Positions 54,965 through 63,092 of a DNA stretch of 64,000 bases are shown piece after piece. Position 1 is the first letter of the stretch. The number at the start of each line of letters is the position of its first letter. Position numbers and translations under genes: made by a program. The notes under the pieces are model-generated. The model saw only the letters and a program-made list of their open reading frames with translations, was not told the origin of the DNA and ran no database searches. Source of the DNA: Panacagrimonas sp963975245 (GTDB lineage Bacteria; Pseudomonadota; Gammaproteobacteria; Nevskiales; Nevskiaceae); contig CAXBFJ010000006.1 of NCBI GenBank assembly GCA_963975245.1, positions 62,001-126,000 on the forward strand, written 5' to 3'.

Positions 54965-55321
54965 ATGCCTGTAGCCAAGAAAAAGCCGGCCGCCAAAAAA
55001 GCGACCGCAAAGAAAGCGAAGAAGTCAGTAGCAAAGAAGAAAGTTGCAAAGAAAGCCGTCAAGAAACGCGTCGTTAAAAAAGCTGCAAAGCGCGTTGCTA
55101 AGAAGGCTGCAAAGAAAGTTGCAAAGAAGCGTCCGGCAAAGAAGGCCGTGAAGAAAACAGCCAAAAAGGCCGCAAAAAAGGCTGTGAAGAAAGTTGCCAA
55201 GAAGCGTCCGGCAAAGAAGGCAGCCAAGAAAGTTGCCAAGAAGCGCCCAGCCAAAAAGGCCGCGAAGAAGGTTGCAAAAAAGAAGGTTGCGAAGAAGCGA
55301 GTAGTGCGCAAGAAAAAATAA
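54965..55321 (+). CDS. Histone-H1-like lysine/alanine-rich protein
   Basis: This 118-residue protein is made almost only of Lys, Ala, Val and Arg in KKAAKK/KKVAKK-type repeats; no other domain. It resembles bacterial H1-like proteins and the C-terminal part of AlgP, which bind DNA or compact the nucleoid. The ATG follows AAGGAG. The DNA is repetitive, with near-identical units around 55098-55150 and 55194-55250. A terminator follows, so it is monocistronic. Confidence 0.85.
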   Translation: MPVAKKKPAAKKATAKKAKKSVAKKKVAKKAVKKRVVKKAAKRVAKKAAKKVAKKRPAKKAVKKTAKKAAKKAVKKVAKKRPAKKAAKKVAKKRPAKKAAKKVAKKKVAKKRVVRKKK

Positions 55322-55342
55322 TCGAGGGTTCTCGATTTAACG

Positions 55343-55371
55343 CGCGGCGGGTTTTCCGCCGCGTTTTTTTT
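55343..55371 (+). terminator. Rho-independent terminator of the lysine-rich protein gene
   Basis: CGCGGCGG (55343-55350) pairs with CCGCCGCG (55356-55363), followed by eight T residues. Confidence 0.95.
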
Positions 55372-55424
55372 GTCCGTCGTTTGTCTATGGCGCAATCCGC
55401 GCGCGCCACGCATGCCGAGAAAAA

Positions 55425-56396
55425 CTAGTCGAGAAAAAATTGCGCAACGCGATGTGATTGCGCTTTGGCGCATTCAAGATTGCGCACATCGGCCCAGAAT
55501 TGTTCTGCGCCGTCATGACTGCGGCAATACCACTGAATATGTTTTCGCCCGACGCGAACACCTCTGTTAGTGCCATACAACTCGTACAGCGCCTCAAGAT
55601 GGGTCAGCAGTGTCTGGCCAACTTCCATTCGCGAAGGCGGCGGTCTGTGCTGACCCAGAAACAGATAGTCGGAGAGTTCTGCGAACATCCATGGTCGCCC
55701 CAATGCGGCGCGACCAATCATCAAGCCATCCGCGCCTGTCTCCTTGAGGACCGCTCGCGCCTTTCGGCCCGAGTCGATATCGCCATTGGCAATAACAGGA
55801 ATCGATACGGATGATTTCACGCGAGCAATCGTTTCGTATTCGGCTTCACCCCGATACTGATCCTGCCGCGTGCGTCCATGAACACTCAGCGCAGCGATGC
55901 CAGCGTCTTCGGCAATCTGTGCAATGCGCACTGCATTGCGTTCCTGTGGGCACCAGCCGGTGCGGATTTTCAGCGTCACGGGTACCGGGACAGCTTCCAC
56001 CACCGCAGCGAGAATTCTTGCAACCAGGGGTTCGTCGCGTAGCAGGGCAGAACCAGCGTCGACCTTGCAGACTTTCTTGGCAGGGCATCCCATATTGATG
56101 TCGATGATCTGGGCACCTTGTTCGACATTGAACTGTGCTGCCAGCGCCATCGCTTGAGGGTCGTAGCCCGCGATCTGCACGCTGATCGGTCCGCTTTCCA
56201 GATCGTGTTGTCGACGTGTGCGAGATTTCTCCGTGTGCCACAGCTTCGGGTCCGATGACACCATTTCCGACACCACCAGGCCGGCGCCCAAACTGCGGCA
56301 CAGTGACCTGAATGCGCGATCAGTGACGCCGGCCATGGGCGCCAGCACCAGAGGTGGATCAATCGTATAGGGGCCAATCCGGAGCGGTGAGATCAC
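55425..56396 (-). CDS. dusB: tRNA-dihydrouridine synthase B
   Basis: This 323-residue FMN-dependent enzyme reduces specific uridines in tRNA. It has LAPMAGVTDRAFR at residues 18-30, the catalytic Cys104 in NMGCPAKKVCK, and HGRTRQDQYRGEAEY. The length is typical. In enteric bacteria fis follows dusB; here no fis is seen and the convergent lysine-rich protein gene comes instead. Confidence 0.95.
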   Translation of the reverse strand: MISPLRIGPYTIDPPLVLAPMAGVTDRAFRSLCRSLGAGLVVSEMVSSDPKLWHTEKSRTRRQHDLESGPISVQIAGYDPQAMALAAQFNVEQGAQIIDINMGCPAKKVCKVDAGSALLRDEPLVARILAAVVEAVPVPVTLKIRTGWCPQERNAVRIAQIAEDAGIAALSVHGRTRQDQYRGEAEYETIARVKSSVSIPVIANGDIDSGRKARAVLKETGADGLMIGRAALGRPWMFAELSDYLFLGQHRPPPSRMEVGQTLLTHLEALYELYGTNRGVRVGRKHIQWYCRSHDGAEQFWADVRNLECAKAQSHRVAQFFLD

Positions 56397-56548
56397 GAAA
56401 AGAGCATTAATCTGCAGGTATTTGCGATTCTACAGCTAGCAAAATCAGACCATGTCGGACGAGCGGTAACTGACGGCGCCTGAACGAATGTTCAAGTAAT
56501 GTTGCGGGTGTTAGATTCAGCAGCATAACCCTCAGGGAGAACCTGCTC

Positions 56549-57565
56549 TTGAGCATGAGCGGAAAAACGGCGCTGATTATTGATGATTCCAAATCTGCGC
56601 GTTTTGCGTTGCGCCGATATCTGGAAGGCCATCGCTATGACGTAGATGCGGTAGAGAGTGCCGAAGAGGCGATGCGCTTTCTCAGCGGTGCCAAGCCTGG
56701 CGTTATCTTCCTTGATCACGTCATGCCCGGCGTCGATGGCTTCACCGTGCTCAAGACCCTGAAGTCCCAAGCTGATACAGCGGGTATTCCGGTCGTGATC
56801 TGCTCGTCCAACGAAGGGCCGCAATTTAATACGCAGGCACGTCATTCGGGTGCTCATTGCGTATTGCAGAAGCCGCCGAATCCGGAGATTCTGGGACGCA
56901 TCCTCAAGGAGATCGAGTCTGGTCGTGGCGACGCAACAATGCCAAGACCGGTCAGCCCACCGGTTGCAACCACGCCACCGGCTGCCCCGGCAGCGAAGGA
57001 GCCGCCGGTGCTGTCACTGGTATCACGGGAGCCGCAGCCAGCGGCGAGCGCTCATCCGGTTTCGAGTGCGAGCCTTGTCCCGAAAACCAATGGTGCGCCG
57101 GCAAAAGACGCGGGTGACCTCGGCTCAGGTGCGGAGGAGGTCGTGCGCGATCAGTTGGAAACGCGCATGAAGAAGGTCTCTCAGGGCCTGTTCGTGCAGT
57201 TTGCTGAAATCAAGGCAACGGTTGCGCATCTCACCAGCCAGCAGACACGGCTTGCCGAACAACCCGCGAACCTGCGCAATGAAATGCGAAAGCGCCTGGA
57301 CGAAACCAGCGAGGCACTGGCACTGGTGAGTTCGCGCATTGAAGGAATCGAAAGAGAAGTATTTTCTCAACTCACCGCAATGCGGGCTCATCTTGATGAG
57401 TCATTGCAGTCTCACTCTGACCGCGTCAACGAACTGGCAGAAACTGCTCGCCAGGCTGCCGCCGAAGAAGCCCAGCTCGTTGCGGAGCGCACCGTCATGT
57501 CTGCTGCGATGCGTATTTCTGATCAGCTCACCGATGCGATTATTGGTGCTGCTGGTCGACGCTAG
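56549..57565 (+). CDS. Response regulator receiver with a long C-terminal helical tail
   Basis: A protein of 338 residues from TTG 56549 (8 bases after AGGGAGA) or 336 from ATG 56555. The receiver domain occupies about residues 6-125, with the phosphoacceptor Asp56 in VIFLDHVMPG and Lys in VLQKPPNPE. A Pro/Ala-rich linker of about 70 residues follows, then a coiled-coil-like tail (about 205-325). No DNA-binding domain. It may be a motility or chemotaxis-type output or scaffold; unknown. Confidence 0.8.
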   Translation: MSMSGKTALIIDDSKSARFALRRYLEGHRYDVDAVESAEEAMRFLSGAKPGVIFLDHVMPGVDGFTVLKTLKSQADTAGIPVVICSSNEGPQFNTQARHSGAHCVLQKPPNPEILGRILKEIESGRGDATMPRPVSPPVATTPPAAPAAKEPPVLSLVSREPQPAASAHPVSSASLVPKTNGAPAKDAGDLGSGAEEVVRDQLETRMKKVSQGLFVQFAEIKATVAHLTSQQTRLAEQPANLRNEMRKRLDETSEALALVSSRIEGIEREVFSQLTAMRAHLDESLQSHSDRVNELAETARQAAAEEAQLVAERTVMSAAMRISDQLTDAIIGAAGRR

Positions 57566-57571
57566 GCCACA

Positions 57572-57955
57572 TCAAGAAGCGATGCCCTGACTGCGCCAGG
57601 CCGTCCACGCCAGCACAGACCAACCCGCGAGAAACAGGATGCCGCCGATAGGGGTGATGGCGCCAAGCCATCGCGTTCCGGTCAGTGCAAGGATGTAGAG
57701 ACTTCCGCTGAATACAACGATGCCAGCCATGAACAGGATGCTCGCGGTGTCCAGTCCTGGCGAGCGCAGGCTTCGCGCCAGAATGCCGACCAGCAGCAGT
57801 GCGAGCGCGTGATAGAAGTGATACTCCGTCGCCGTTTTCCAGATGCCGAGCATCTCCGGGTCCAGACGGGCGCGCAGTCCGTGAGCGCCGAATGCGCCGA
57901 GCACGACGGCGAGGAATCCAAAAATGGCGCCCCAGATGATGGCCAGTTGTGCCAT
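57572..57955 (-). CDS. DUF423 membrane protein
   Basis: This 127-residue protein has four hydrophobic segments and the family features GAFGAHGLRARLDPEMLGIWKTATEYHFYHALALL. The ATG at 57955 is chosen from the family start; the frame extends upstream. The start is 1 bp after the stop of the upstream gene on this strand. Function unknown. Confidence 0.85.
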   Translation of the reverse strand: MAQLAIIWGAIFGFLAVVLGAFGAHGLRARLDPEMLGIWKTATEYHFYHALALLLVGILARSLRSPGLDTASILFMAGIVVFSGSLYILALTGTRWLGAITPIGGILFLAGWSVLAWTAWRSQGIAS

Positions 57956-57956
57956 G

Positions 57957-59135
57957 TCAGTTGCTCTCCACGACGGTGAAGCCAATGCCTGCTTTTTGCA
58001 GCCGCTTGATCAGCTTGTCGCCCATCGCAGTGGCGGGCGTCAGCAGGCCGGAGCGTTTGGGTAATCGATCTTTCGCGAGGCACATGGCGGATTCGGCGAG
58101 CATCTTGGCTGTTTCACCGTAGCCGGGATCGCCGCCGGTGACTTCGGTAATGACCTGTTTTCCGCCACCCTTGCCAATGAAGCGAACGCGAAACCAGGCC
58201 TTGGCGCGGGTCTCTGCATTAGGCCCGTTGCCGGGATCACGAAACTTGAGGAGCTTGCGACGCGTGAACTTGAACTGTGCGCCCAGCATGGCAAGGCTCG
58301 CGCCGCCGACCAACGCGGCGACCTTGGGCAGGCTCTTGACCTGAATGTAGTGCCCGTAGCGAAATGCCGGCCCGTAACGCTCGTCTGAAGCAGCAGAGCG
58401 GCGGACAACTTGCGGGTCAATGCCGGGGAAGGGAACCACCCAGGAACCGAGAACCTTCGAGTAGCGGATGCCTTGTTGTGTAGATCCGATGCGCCGATCG
58501 CTGGGCCAGGATTCACGGGCACGACGCTGTTTGCCGGCCTCAATGGTCTTGCGCAGGCGCGAGAAAGCGGTAATGGCCGAATGCCAGGTGCCGCCGGAAA
58601 TATCGCCGCCAGCGCGTACGAAGCCTTCCACCTCGATGGGCACGCCCTCGGGCAGCTGCTGAACCGTGAACAGAGCGCCCAGATCGTGGGGAATGGAGTC
58701 AAAGCCGCAAGAGGTGACGATACGCGCGCCGCTTGACTGGGCCTGCTCTTGGTAGGCCAGCCACATGCGGTCCACAAACTCGGGCTCGCCCGTCAGGTCA
58801 ACGTAATCGGTGCCGCACTCGGCGCATGCTGCAACCAGCGCCTCGCCGTAGCGAATGTAGGGTCCCACGGTGGTGATGATGACGCTCGCGGCTGCGGCAA
58901 CTTCCTTCAAGGCTGCGGCATCACCTGCATCAGCCAGGAGAATGTCGATGTCCGCGCAGGCAGGATTGATCGCGGCCAGTCCCTGACGAACCTGCTCCAG
59001 CCGAGCACGATTCCGGCCTGCAATGGCCCAGGTCAGATTTGAATCACCTTGACTGGCGAGATACTGCGCTGTCAGTTCCCCGGTGAACCCCGTCGCTCCA
59101 AAAAGAACAATGTCATATTTGCGGTTCTTGGCCAT
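57957..59135 (-). CDS. Saccharopine dehydrogenase-like NAD(P)-binding protein
   Basis: This 392-residue protein has an N-terminal Rossmann motif FGATGFTGELTAQYLA (residues 12-27), then a conserved segment GEPEFVDRMW and CGFDSIPHDLGA seen in the trans-acting enoyl reductase-like group of saccharopine dehydrogenase-related proteins. True lysine-pathway activity is unlikely. Co-transcribed with the DUF423 gene. Confidence 0.85.
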   Translation of the reverse strand: MAKNRKYDIVLFGATGFTGELTAQYLASQGDSNLTWAIAGRNRARLEQVRQGLAAINPACADIDILLADAGDAAALKEVAAAASVIITTVGPYIRYGEALVAACAECGTDYVDLTGEPEFVDRMWLAYQEQAQSSGARIVTSCGFDSIPHDLGALFTVQQLPEGVPIEVEGFVRAGGDISGGTWHSAITAFSRLRKTIEAGKQRRARESWPSDRRIGSTQQGIRYSKVLGSWVVPFPGIDPQVVRRSAASDERYGPAFRYGHYIQVKSLPKVAALVGGASLAMLGAQFKFTRRKLLKFRDPGNGPNAETRAKAWFRVRFIGKGGGKQVITEVTGGDPGYGETAKMLAESAMCLAKDRLPKRSGLLTPATAMGDKLIKRLQKAGIGFTVVESN

Positions 59136-59345
59136 GGTTCAGATTGAAGTCCAGTGTGGTCGATGATTGCCGGAGATGCTCGCCAGCAGGGCGCAAAAGT
59201 TTGGCACATCAAACTCATCGCCACTGCAGCAAAATGAGCCCGGCAGCGGCTGGCCCTGCATCTTGCAAGCCAAGAGTTGCTCGTAGGGCTATTCTTGGTC
59301 TACGAAATTCGCCTGAAGAAAGCCCGCGAGGAAAGGAGAGCGTGA

Positions 59346-59537
59346 ATGAACTTTGAAGTGAACAGCATTTTTGGCCTGATTCTGCTGATTCTTGATGTTT
59401 ATGCCATCGTGAAAATCACACAAAGTTCCGCTGATACGGGCGCAAAAGTGATCTGGATCGTCGTGATTATCCTGTTGCCAGTTGTGGGCCTGGTCTGCTG
59501 GGCCTTGTTTGGTCCAAAGGGGCCGGCGGCGAGTTGA
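59346..59537 (+). CDS. Small PLDc_N-domain membrane protein
   Basis: This 63-residue protein has two hydrophobic segments (about 8-27 and 33-55) and ends WALFGPKG, the PLD nuclease N-terminal-domain signature found alone in many small membrane proteins. A good ribosome binding site precedes the ATG (ggaaaggaga). Function unknown. Confidence 0.75.
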   Translation: MNFEVNSIFGLILLILDVYAIVKITQSSADTGAKVIWIVVIILLPVVGLVCWALFGPKGPAAS

Positions 59538-59622
59538 GCGGGTGCGCTCAGTGCAGCGTACGCATCATTGATGTTTTGCCAGCGCCGATATGCGGGCCGC
59601 GCTGACTGACGACGGAAATGAA

Positions 59623-59648
59623 AAGGCCGGACCCGAGGGTCCGGCCTT
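59623..59648 (-). terminator. Rho-independent terminator of ettA
   Basis: AAGGCCGGACCC (59623-59634) pairs with GGGTCCGGCCTT (59637-59648) in a 12-bp stem with a very short loop; the - strand continues into a U-rich tail. It lies 23 bp after the ettA stop. Confidence 0.88.
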
Positions 59649-59671
59649 GCACATCAAGATGACTGAGCCTC

Positions 59672-61336
59672 TCAGGCCAGCTTCTTGTGTCTGGCCCGGC
59701 GATTGACCCCCGGCTCGGCACCATTGCGACGCCGAAAGTCATCTTCGTACTCGCGATAGTTGCCTTCCATGAAGGTGATTTCCCCTGAGTCTTCAAAAGC
59801 CAGGATGTGCGTGGCAATGCGGTCCAGGAACCAGCGGTCATGCGAAATGACCATGGCGCAACCGGAAAAATCGAGCAGCGCTTCTTCCAGCGCACGCAGG
59901 GTCTCCACGTCCAGATCATTTGTCGGTTCGTCGAGCAGCAGCACGTTGCCACCGGAGAGCAGCAGCTTGGCCAGGTGCAAACGATTGCGCTCACCGCCAG
60001 ACAGATCCTTCACCCGCTTCTGTTGTGAGTCGCCCTTGAAATTGAAGCGGCCGATATAGGCGCGGGCCGGCATTTCAAAATTGCCGACGCGGACCAGATC
60101 ATTGCCGCCCGACACTTCTTCAAAGACGCTCTTGTTGCCATCCAGCGCATCGCGGCTCTGATCAACGTAGGCGAGTTTGACGGTTTCACCAATGACCACT
60201 TCGCCAGCGTCCGGCTTTTCCTGCCCGAGCAGCATGCGGAACAAGGTGGTCTTGCCACGTCCATTGGCGCCGATGATGCCGACCAATGCGCCCTTGGGCA
60301 CCTGAAAATTCAGGCCTTCGTAAAGGGTTCGGTCGCCGTACTTCTTGGCCACATTGTTGACTTCAATCACCTTGTCACCAAGGCGCGGACCGGGCGGAAT
60401 GTACAACTCGCGAGTTTCGGCGCGCTTCTGGAATTCCTGGCTGGCCATTTCCTCGTAGGCCTTGAGGCGTGCCTTTGATTTGGATTGCCGCCCCTTGGCG
60501 TTCTTGCGTACCCACTCCAGCTCTTCTTTCATCGCACGGCTGTGCGCGTCTTCCTGCTTCTGCTCGGTGGCGTGGCGGTTCTGCTTTTGCTCCAGCCAGG
60601 AAGAATAATTGCCTTCCCAGGGGATACCAGTGCCTCGGTCGAGCTCCAGAATCCAGCCGGCAACGTTGTCGAGGAAGTAGCGATCATGCGTGACTGCGAT
60701 GATCGTTCCCGGAAAATCTTTCAGGAATTTTTCCAGCCAGGCGACGGATTCAGCGTCGAGGTGGTTGGTGGGCTCATCCAGCAGAATCATGTCCGGCTTG
60801 GAAAGAAGAAGCCGGCACAGGGCAACGCGGCGACGTTCACCGCCGGAGAGTTTGGTGACGTCGGCATCCCAGGGCGGCAGGTTCAAGGCCTCGGCAGCCT
60901 TGTCCAGCACAACGTCCAGATTATTGCCGTCGCTGCTCTCCAGCTTGGCTTCCAGCTCGGCCTGCTTGGCCGCGAGCTTGTCGAAATCTGCGTCTGCCTC
61001 GGCATACGCCGCGTACACCGCGTCCAGTTCGGCTTGCACATTGGTGATTTCGGAGAGGGCCTCCATCACGTTTTCACGAACGTTCTTGGCAGGGTCCAGC
61101 TGAGGCTCCTGCGGCAGATACCCCATCTTCAGCCCTGGCTGCGGGCGGGCTTCGCCGACGATGTCGGTGTCCAGTCCTGCCATGATTTTCAGCAAGGTGG
61201 ATTTGCCGGCACCGTTGTAACCGAGCACGCCGATCTTGGCGCCCGGGAAGAAAGACAAGGAAATATTGCGCAGAATTTCCTTCTTGGGCGGAACAATCTT
61301 GCCCACCTTGTTCATGGTGTAAACGTACTGGGCCAT
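59672..61336 (-). CDS. ettA: Energy-dependent translational throttle protein EttA
   Basis: This 554-residue ABC-F ATPase controls the ribosome's first elongation step according to ATP/ADP. Two ABC domains are present: Walker A GYNGAGKSTLL (near 41) and GANGRGKTTLF (near 358), with signature motifs LSGGERRRVALCRLL and LSGGERNRLHLAKLL, and an arm/linker region between. The ATG at 61336 gives the family length (E. coli 555); the frame extends upstream by 20 codons. Confidence 0.95.
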   Translation of the reverse strand: MAQYVYTMNKVGKIVPPKKEILRNISLSFFPGAKIGVLGYNGAGKSTLLKIMAGLDTDIVGEARPQPGLKMGYLPQEPQLDPAKNVRENVMEALSEITNVQAELDAVYAAYAEADADFDKLAAKQAELEAKLESSDGNNLDVVLDKAAEALNLPPWDADVTKLSGGERRRVALCRLLLSKPDMILLDEPTNHLDAESVAWLEKFLKDFPGTIIAVTHDRYFLDNVAGWILELDRGTGIPWEGNYSSWLEQKQNRHATEQKQEDAHSRAMKEELEWVRKNAKGRQSKSKARLKAYEEMASQEFQKRAETRELYIPPGPRLGDKVIEVNNVAKKYGDRTLYEGLNFQVPKGALVGIIGANGRGKTTLFRMLLGQEKPDAGEVVIGETVKLAYVDQSRDALDGNKSVFEEVSGGNDLVRVGNFEMPARAYIGRFNFKGDSQQKRVKDLSGGERNRLHLAKLLLSGGNVLLLDEPTNDLDVETLRALEEALLDFSGCAMVISHDRWFLDRIATHILAFEDSGEITFMEGNYREYEDDFRRRNGAEPGVNRRARHKKLA

Positions 61337-61438
61337 AGTCGCGGTTCGAATCAGGGTTGAAAGGGGGCGCACATTATCCACGGACCTCGCGGACAATGCA
61401 GAATCGGGGACCGTTCATTTTCCAGCCAAGGCCCAGAC

Positions 61439-61978
61439 ATGGATTTGCGTACTCACTTCGAGCTGCTGGCCGAATACAACCAGTGGATGAATCAGAAGGT
61501 CTATGAAGCCGCGGAGAAACTCGCGCCGGGCGAAGTGGACGCTGACCGCGGCGCCTTCTTTTCTTCCATTCTGGGGACGCTCAACCACATTGTGGTGGCC
61601 GATACGATATGGCTGAGGCGCTTCATGACCATGCCCTCACAAGAAGCAATGCGAAAGTCGCTGCCGATCTGGCCGAATCCGCAGGCCTTGAATGACACCG
61701 TTTTTGATCGCATTGGGCCCCTGTGGGCGCACCGGCAGAATGTCGATTACCACATCCGGTTGTGGGTCAGTGCGTTCACCGAGGCTGACTTGTCTTACGT
61801 ACTGGAATATTCCAACACCAAGGGCGAATTGAAGCATCAGGTGTTTTCGGTGCTGCTCCTGCACTTCTTCAATCACCAGACGCATCATCGCGGGCAGGTG
61901 ACCACCTTGCTCAATCAGCGTGGTGTGGATTTGGGGTCAACGGATCTCATCAGCCGCGTGCCGCTCGCACTGCCTTGA
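61439..61978 (+). CDS. DinB-family protein
   Basis: This 179-residue protein has the four-helix DinB/YfiT-like fold. Metal-binding histidines are in GTLNHIVVADTIWL (near 49) and HFFNHQTHHRGQ (near 145). Such proteins are often thiol-transferase-like or of unknown role. It is divergent from ettA by about 100 bp. Confidence 0.85.
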   Translation: MDLRTHFELLAEYNQWMNQKVYEAAEKLAPGEVDADRGAFFSSILGTLNHIVVADTIWLRRFMTMPSQEAMRKSLPIWPNPQALNDTVFDRIGPLWAHRQNVDYHIRLWVSAFTEADLSYVLEYSNTKGELKHQVFSVLLLHFFNHQTHHRGQVTTLLNQRGVDLGSTDLISRVPLALP

Positions 61979-62013
61979 GACATAATTTCCCCCAAACAAT
62001 GGGGGGAGCAAAC

Positions 62014-62490
62014 ATGAGAATGATCCTTATGTTGGCGTCGATGCTGGCGCTGAGTCATGTCGTCCGCGCCGAGGTTTATCTCTGCGAGGCAGATGGCAAG
62101 AAGGTGTACACGGACAACCCCTGCACGCCGGGCGACAAACCACACCAGATGCCCGAGATCAGTACGGTCCCGTCCGTAGAAGGTATTGATCTGGCAGAGC
62201 AATACGACGCCCGAGCGAAGAAGTCGCGTCAAGCGCGTGACGGCGAGGACAAAGCCTGGCTGGAATCGCACGACGCGGGGAAGGCGCGCGACAAGAAGAT
62301 GCGCGAGGCCATTTTCGACAAGCGGGTGCTCAAGGATATGAGTTCGGACGAAGTCCGCCTCGCCATCGGGAGTCCGGATGAGGTGGAGTACAGTGGCGGT
62401 CAGGAGCGCTGGATCTATCGAAATGGGCGCCAGAAGCGGGTAGTGACCCTGCAGGATGGGCGCGTCAGCGCCGCCGGAGCGTTTCGCTAG
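62014..62490 (+). CDS. DUF4124-type exported protein with BamE-like C-terminus
   Basis: This 158-residue protein has a signal peptide (about 1-19, ending VVRA), then a DUF4124-like segment EVYLCEADGKKVYTDNPC. The C-terminal part MSSDEVRLAIGSPDEVEYSGGQERWIYR resembles the SmpA/BamE fold. Envelope location is inferred. The ATG at 62014 is chosen by the signal peptide. Confidence 0.75.
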   Translation: MRMILMLASMLALSHVVRAEVYLCEADGKKVYTDNPCTPGDKPHQMPEISTVPSVEGIDLAEQYDARAKKSRQARDGEDKAWLESHDAGKARDKKMREAIFDKRVLKDMSSDEVRLAIGSPDEVEYSGGQERWIYRNGRQKRVVTLQDGRVSAAGAFR

Positions 62491-62611
62491 ATCTGTAATG
62501 CGGGTGGGCCAGGCACCAGAGCTTGTGGACGCGGGTACTGACATCTTGAAAAATGCGCGAAAGGTCCCAGCTAACAACCACCCACCACTCTTGAACAGAA
62601 GTCTCTAGGCC

Positions 62612-63016
62612 ATGCCTCTATACGAATATGCTTGCGGCGCTTGTGGAACCGTCTCTGAAATCAATCATCGAATTTCCGCCCCGGCGCCGACGGACTGTCC
62701 CGAGTGTGGAAAGCCGGCCCTGAGCAAGTTGATGTCAGCTTCCAATTTCCGGCTCAAGGGCGCGGGCTGGTACGAGACTGACTTCAAGTCCGAGGGCAAG
62801 CGAAATCTGGCCGGAGATGGTGAATCTGCTGAAAAATCAGCAGGTTCGACGGAATATGCGAGTGCCACTTCTACAGCGGGATCCGAGACCAAAGCGGCCG
62901 CAGCGCCAAAGTCGGAGGCCAAGGCTGACAAGCCCAAGGCAGATGCCAAGCCCGCCGCAAAAGCTCCGCCCCCAGCCGCTTCCAAGCCGGCCAAGCCGAG
63001 CGGCGCAGCCGCCTGA
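62612..63016 (+). CDS. FmdB-family zinc ribbon protein
   Basis: This 134-residue protein has an N-terminal zinc ribbon with two CxxC pairs (YACGACG and CPECGKP) and a low-complexity Ala/Lys/Pro-rich tail from about residue 70. FmdB-family genes often precede aspS, as here. Function is not firmly known. Confidence 0.88.
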   Translation: MPLYEYACGACGTVSEINHRISAPAPTDCPECGKPALSKLMSASNFRLKGAGWYETDFKSEGKRNLAGDGESAEKSAGSTEYASATSTAGSETKAAAAPKSEAKADKPKADAKPAAKAPPPAASKPAKPSGAAA

Positions 63017-63092
63017 CGCGGTACTTTCCAAGCAAGCGAGCAGGGTCGCGGCTACAATCCGCGACCCCAATTTTGCTGGCGAAGCTGAATCC

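Noticed and set aside
54871..55473. A 200-codon Phe/Ala-rich frame on the - strand
   Set aside because: It is the reverse of the lysine-rich repeat gene; the composition is explained by that gene's AAG/AAA/GCC codons.
61340..61365. A GGTTCGAAT string that resembles a tRNA T-loop
   Set aside because: No acceptor stem, anticodon arm or 3' CCA context can be folded around it.
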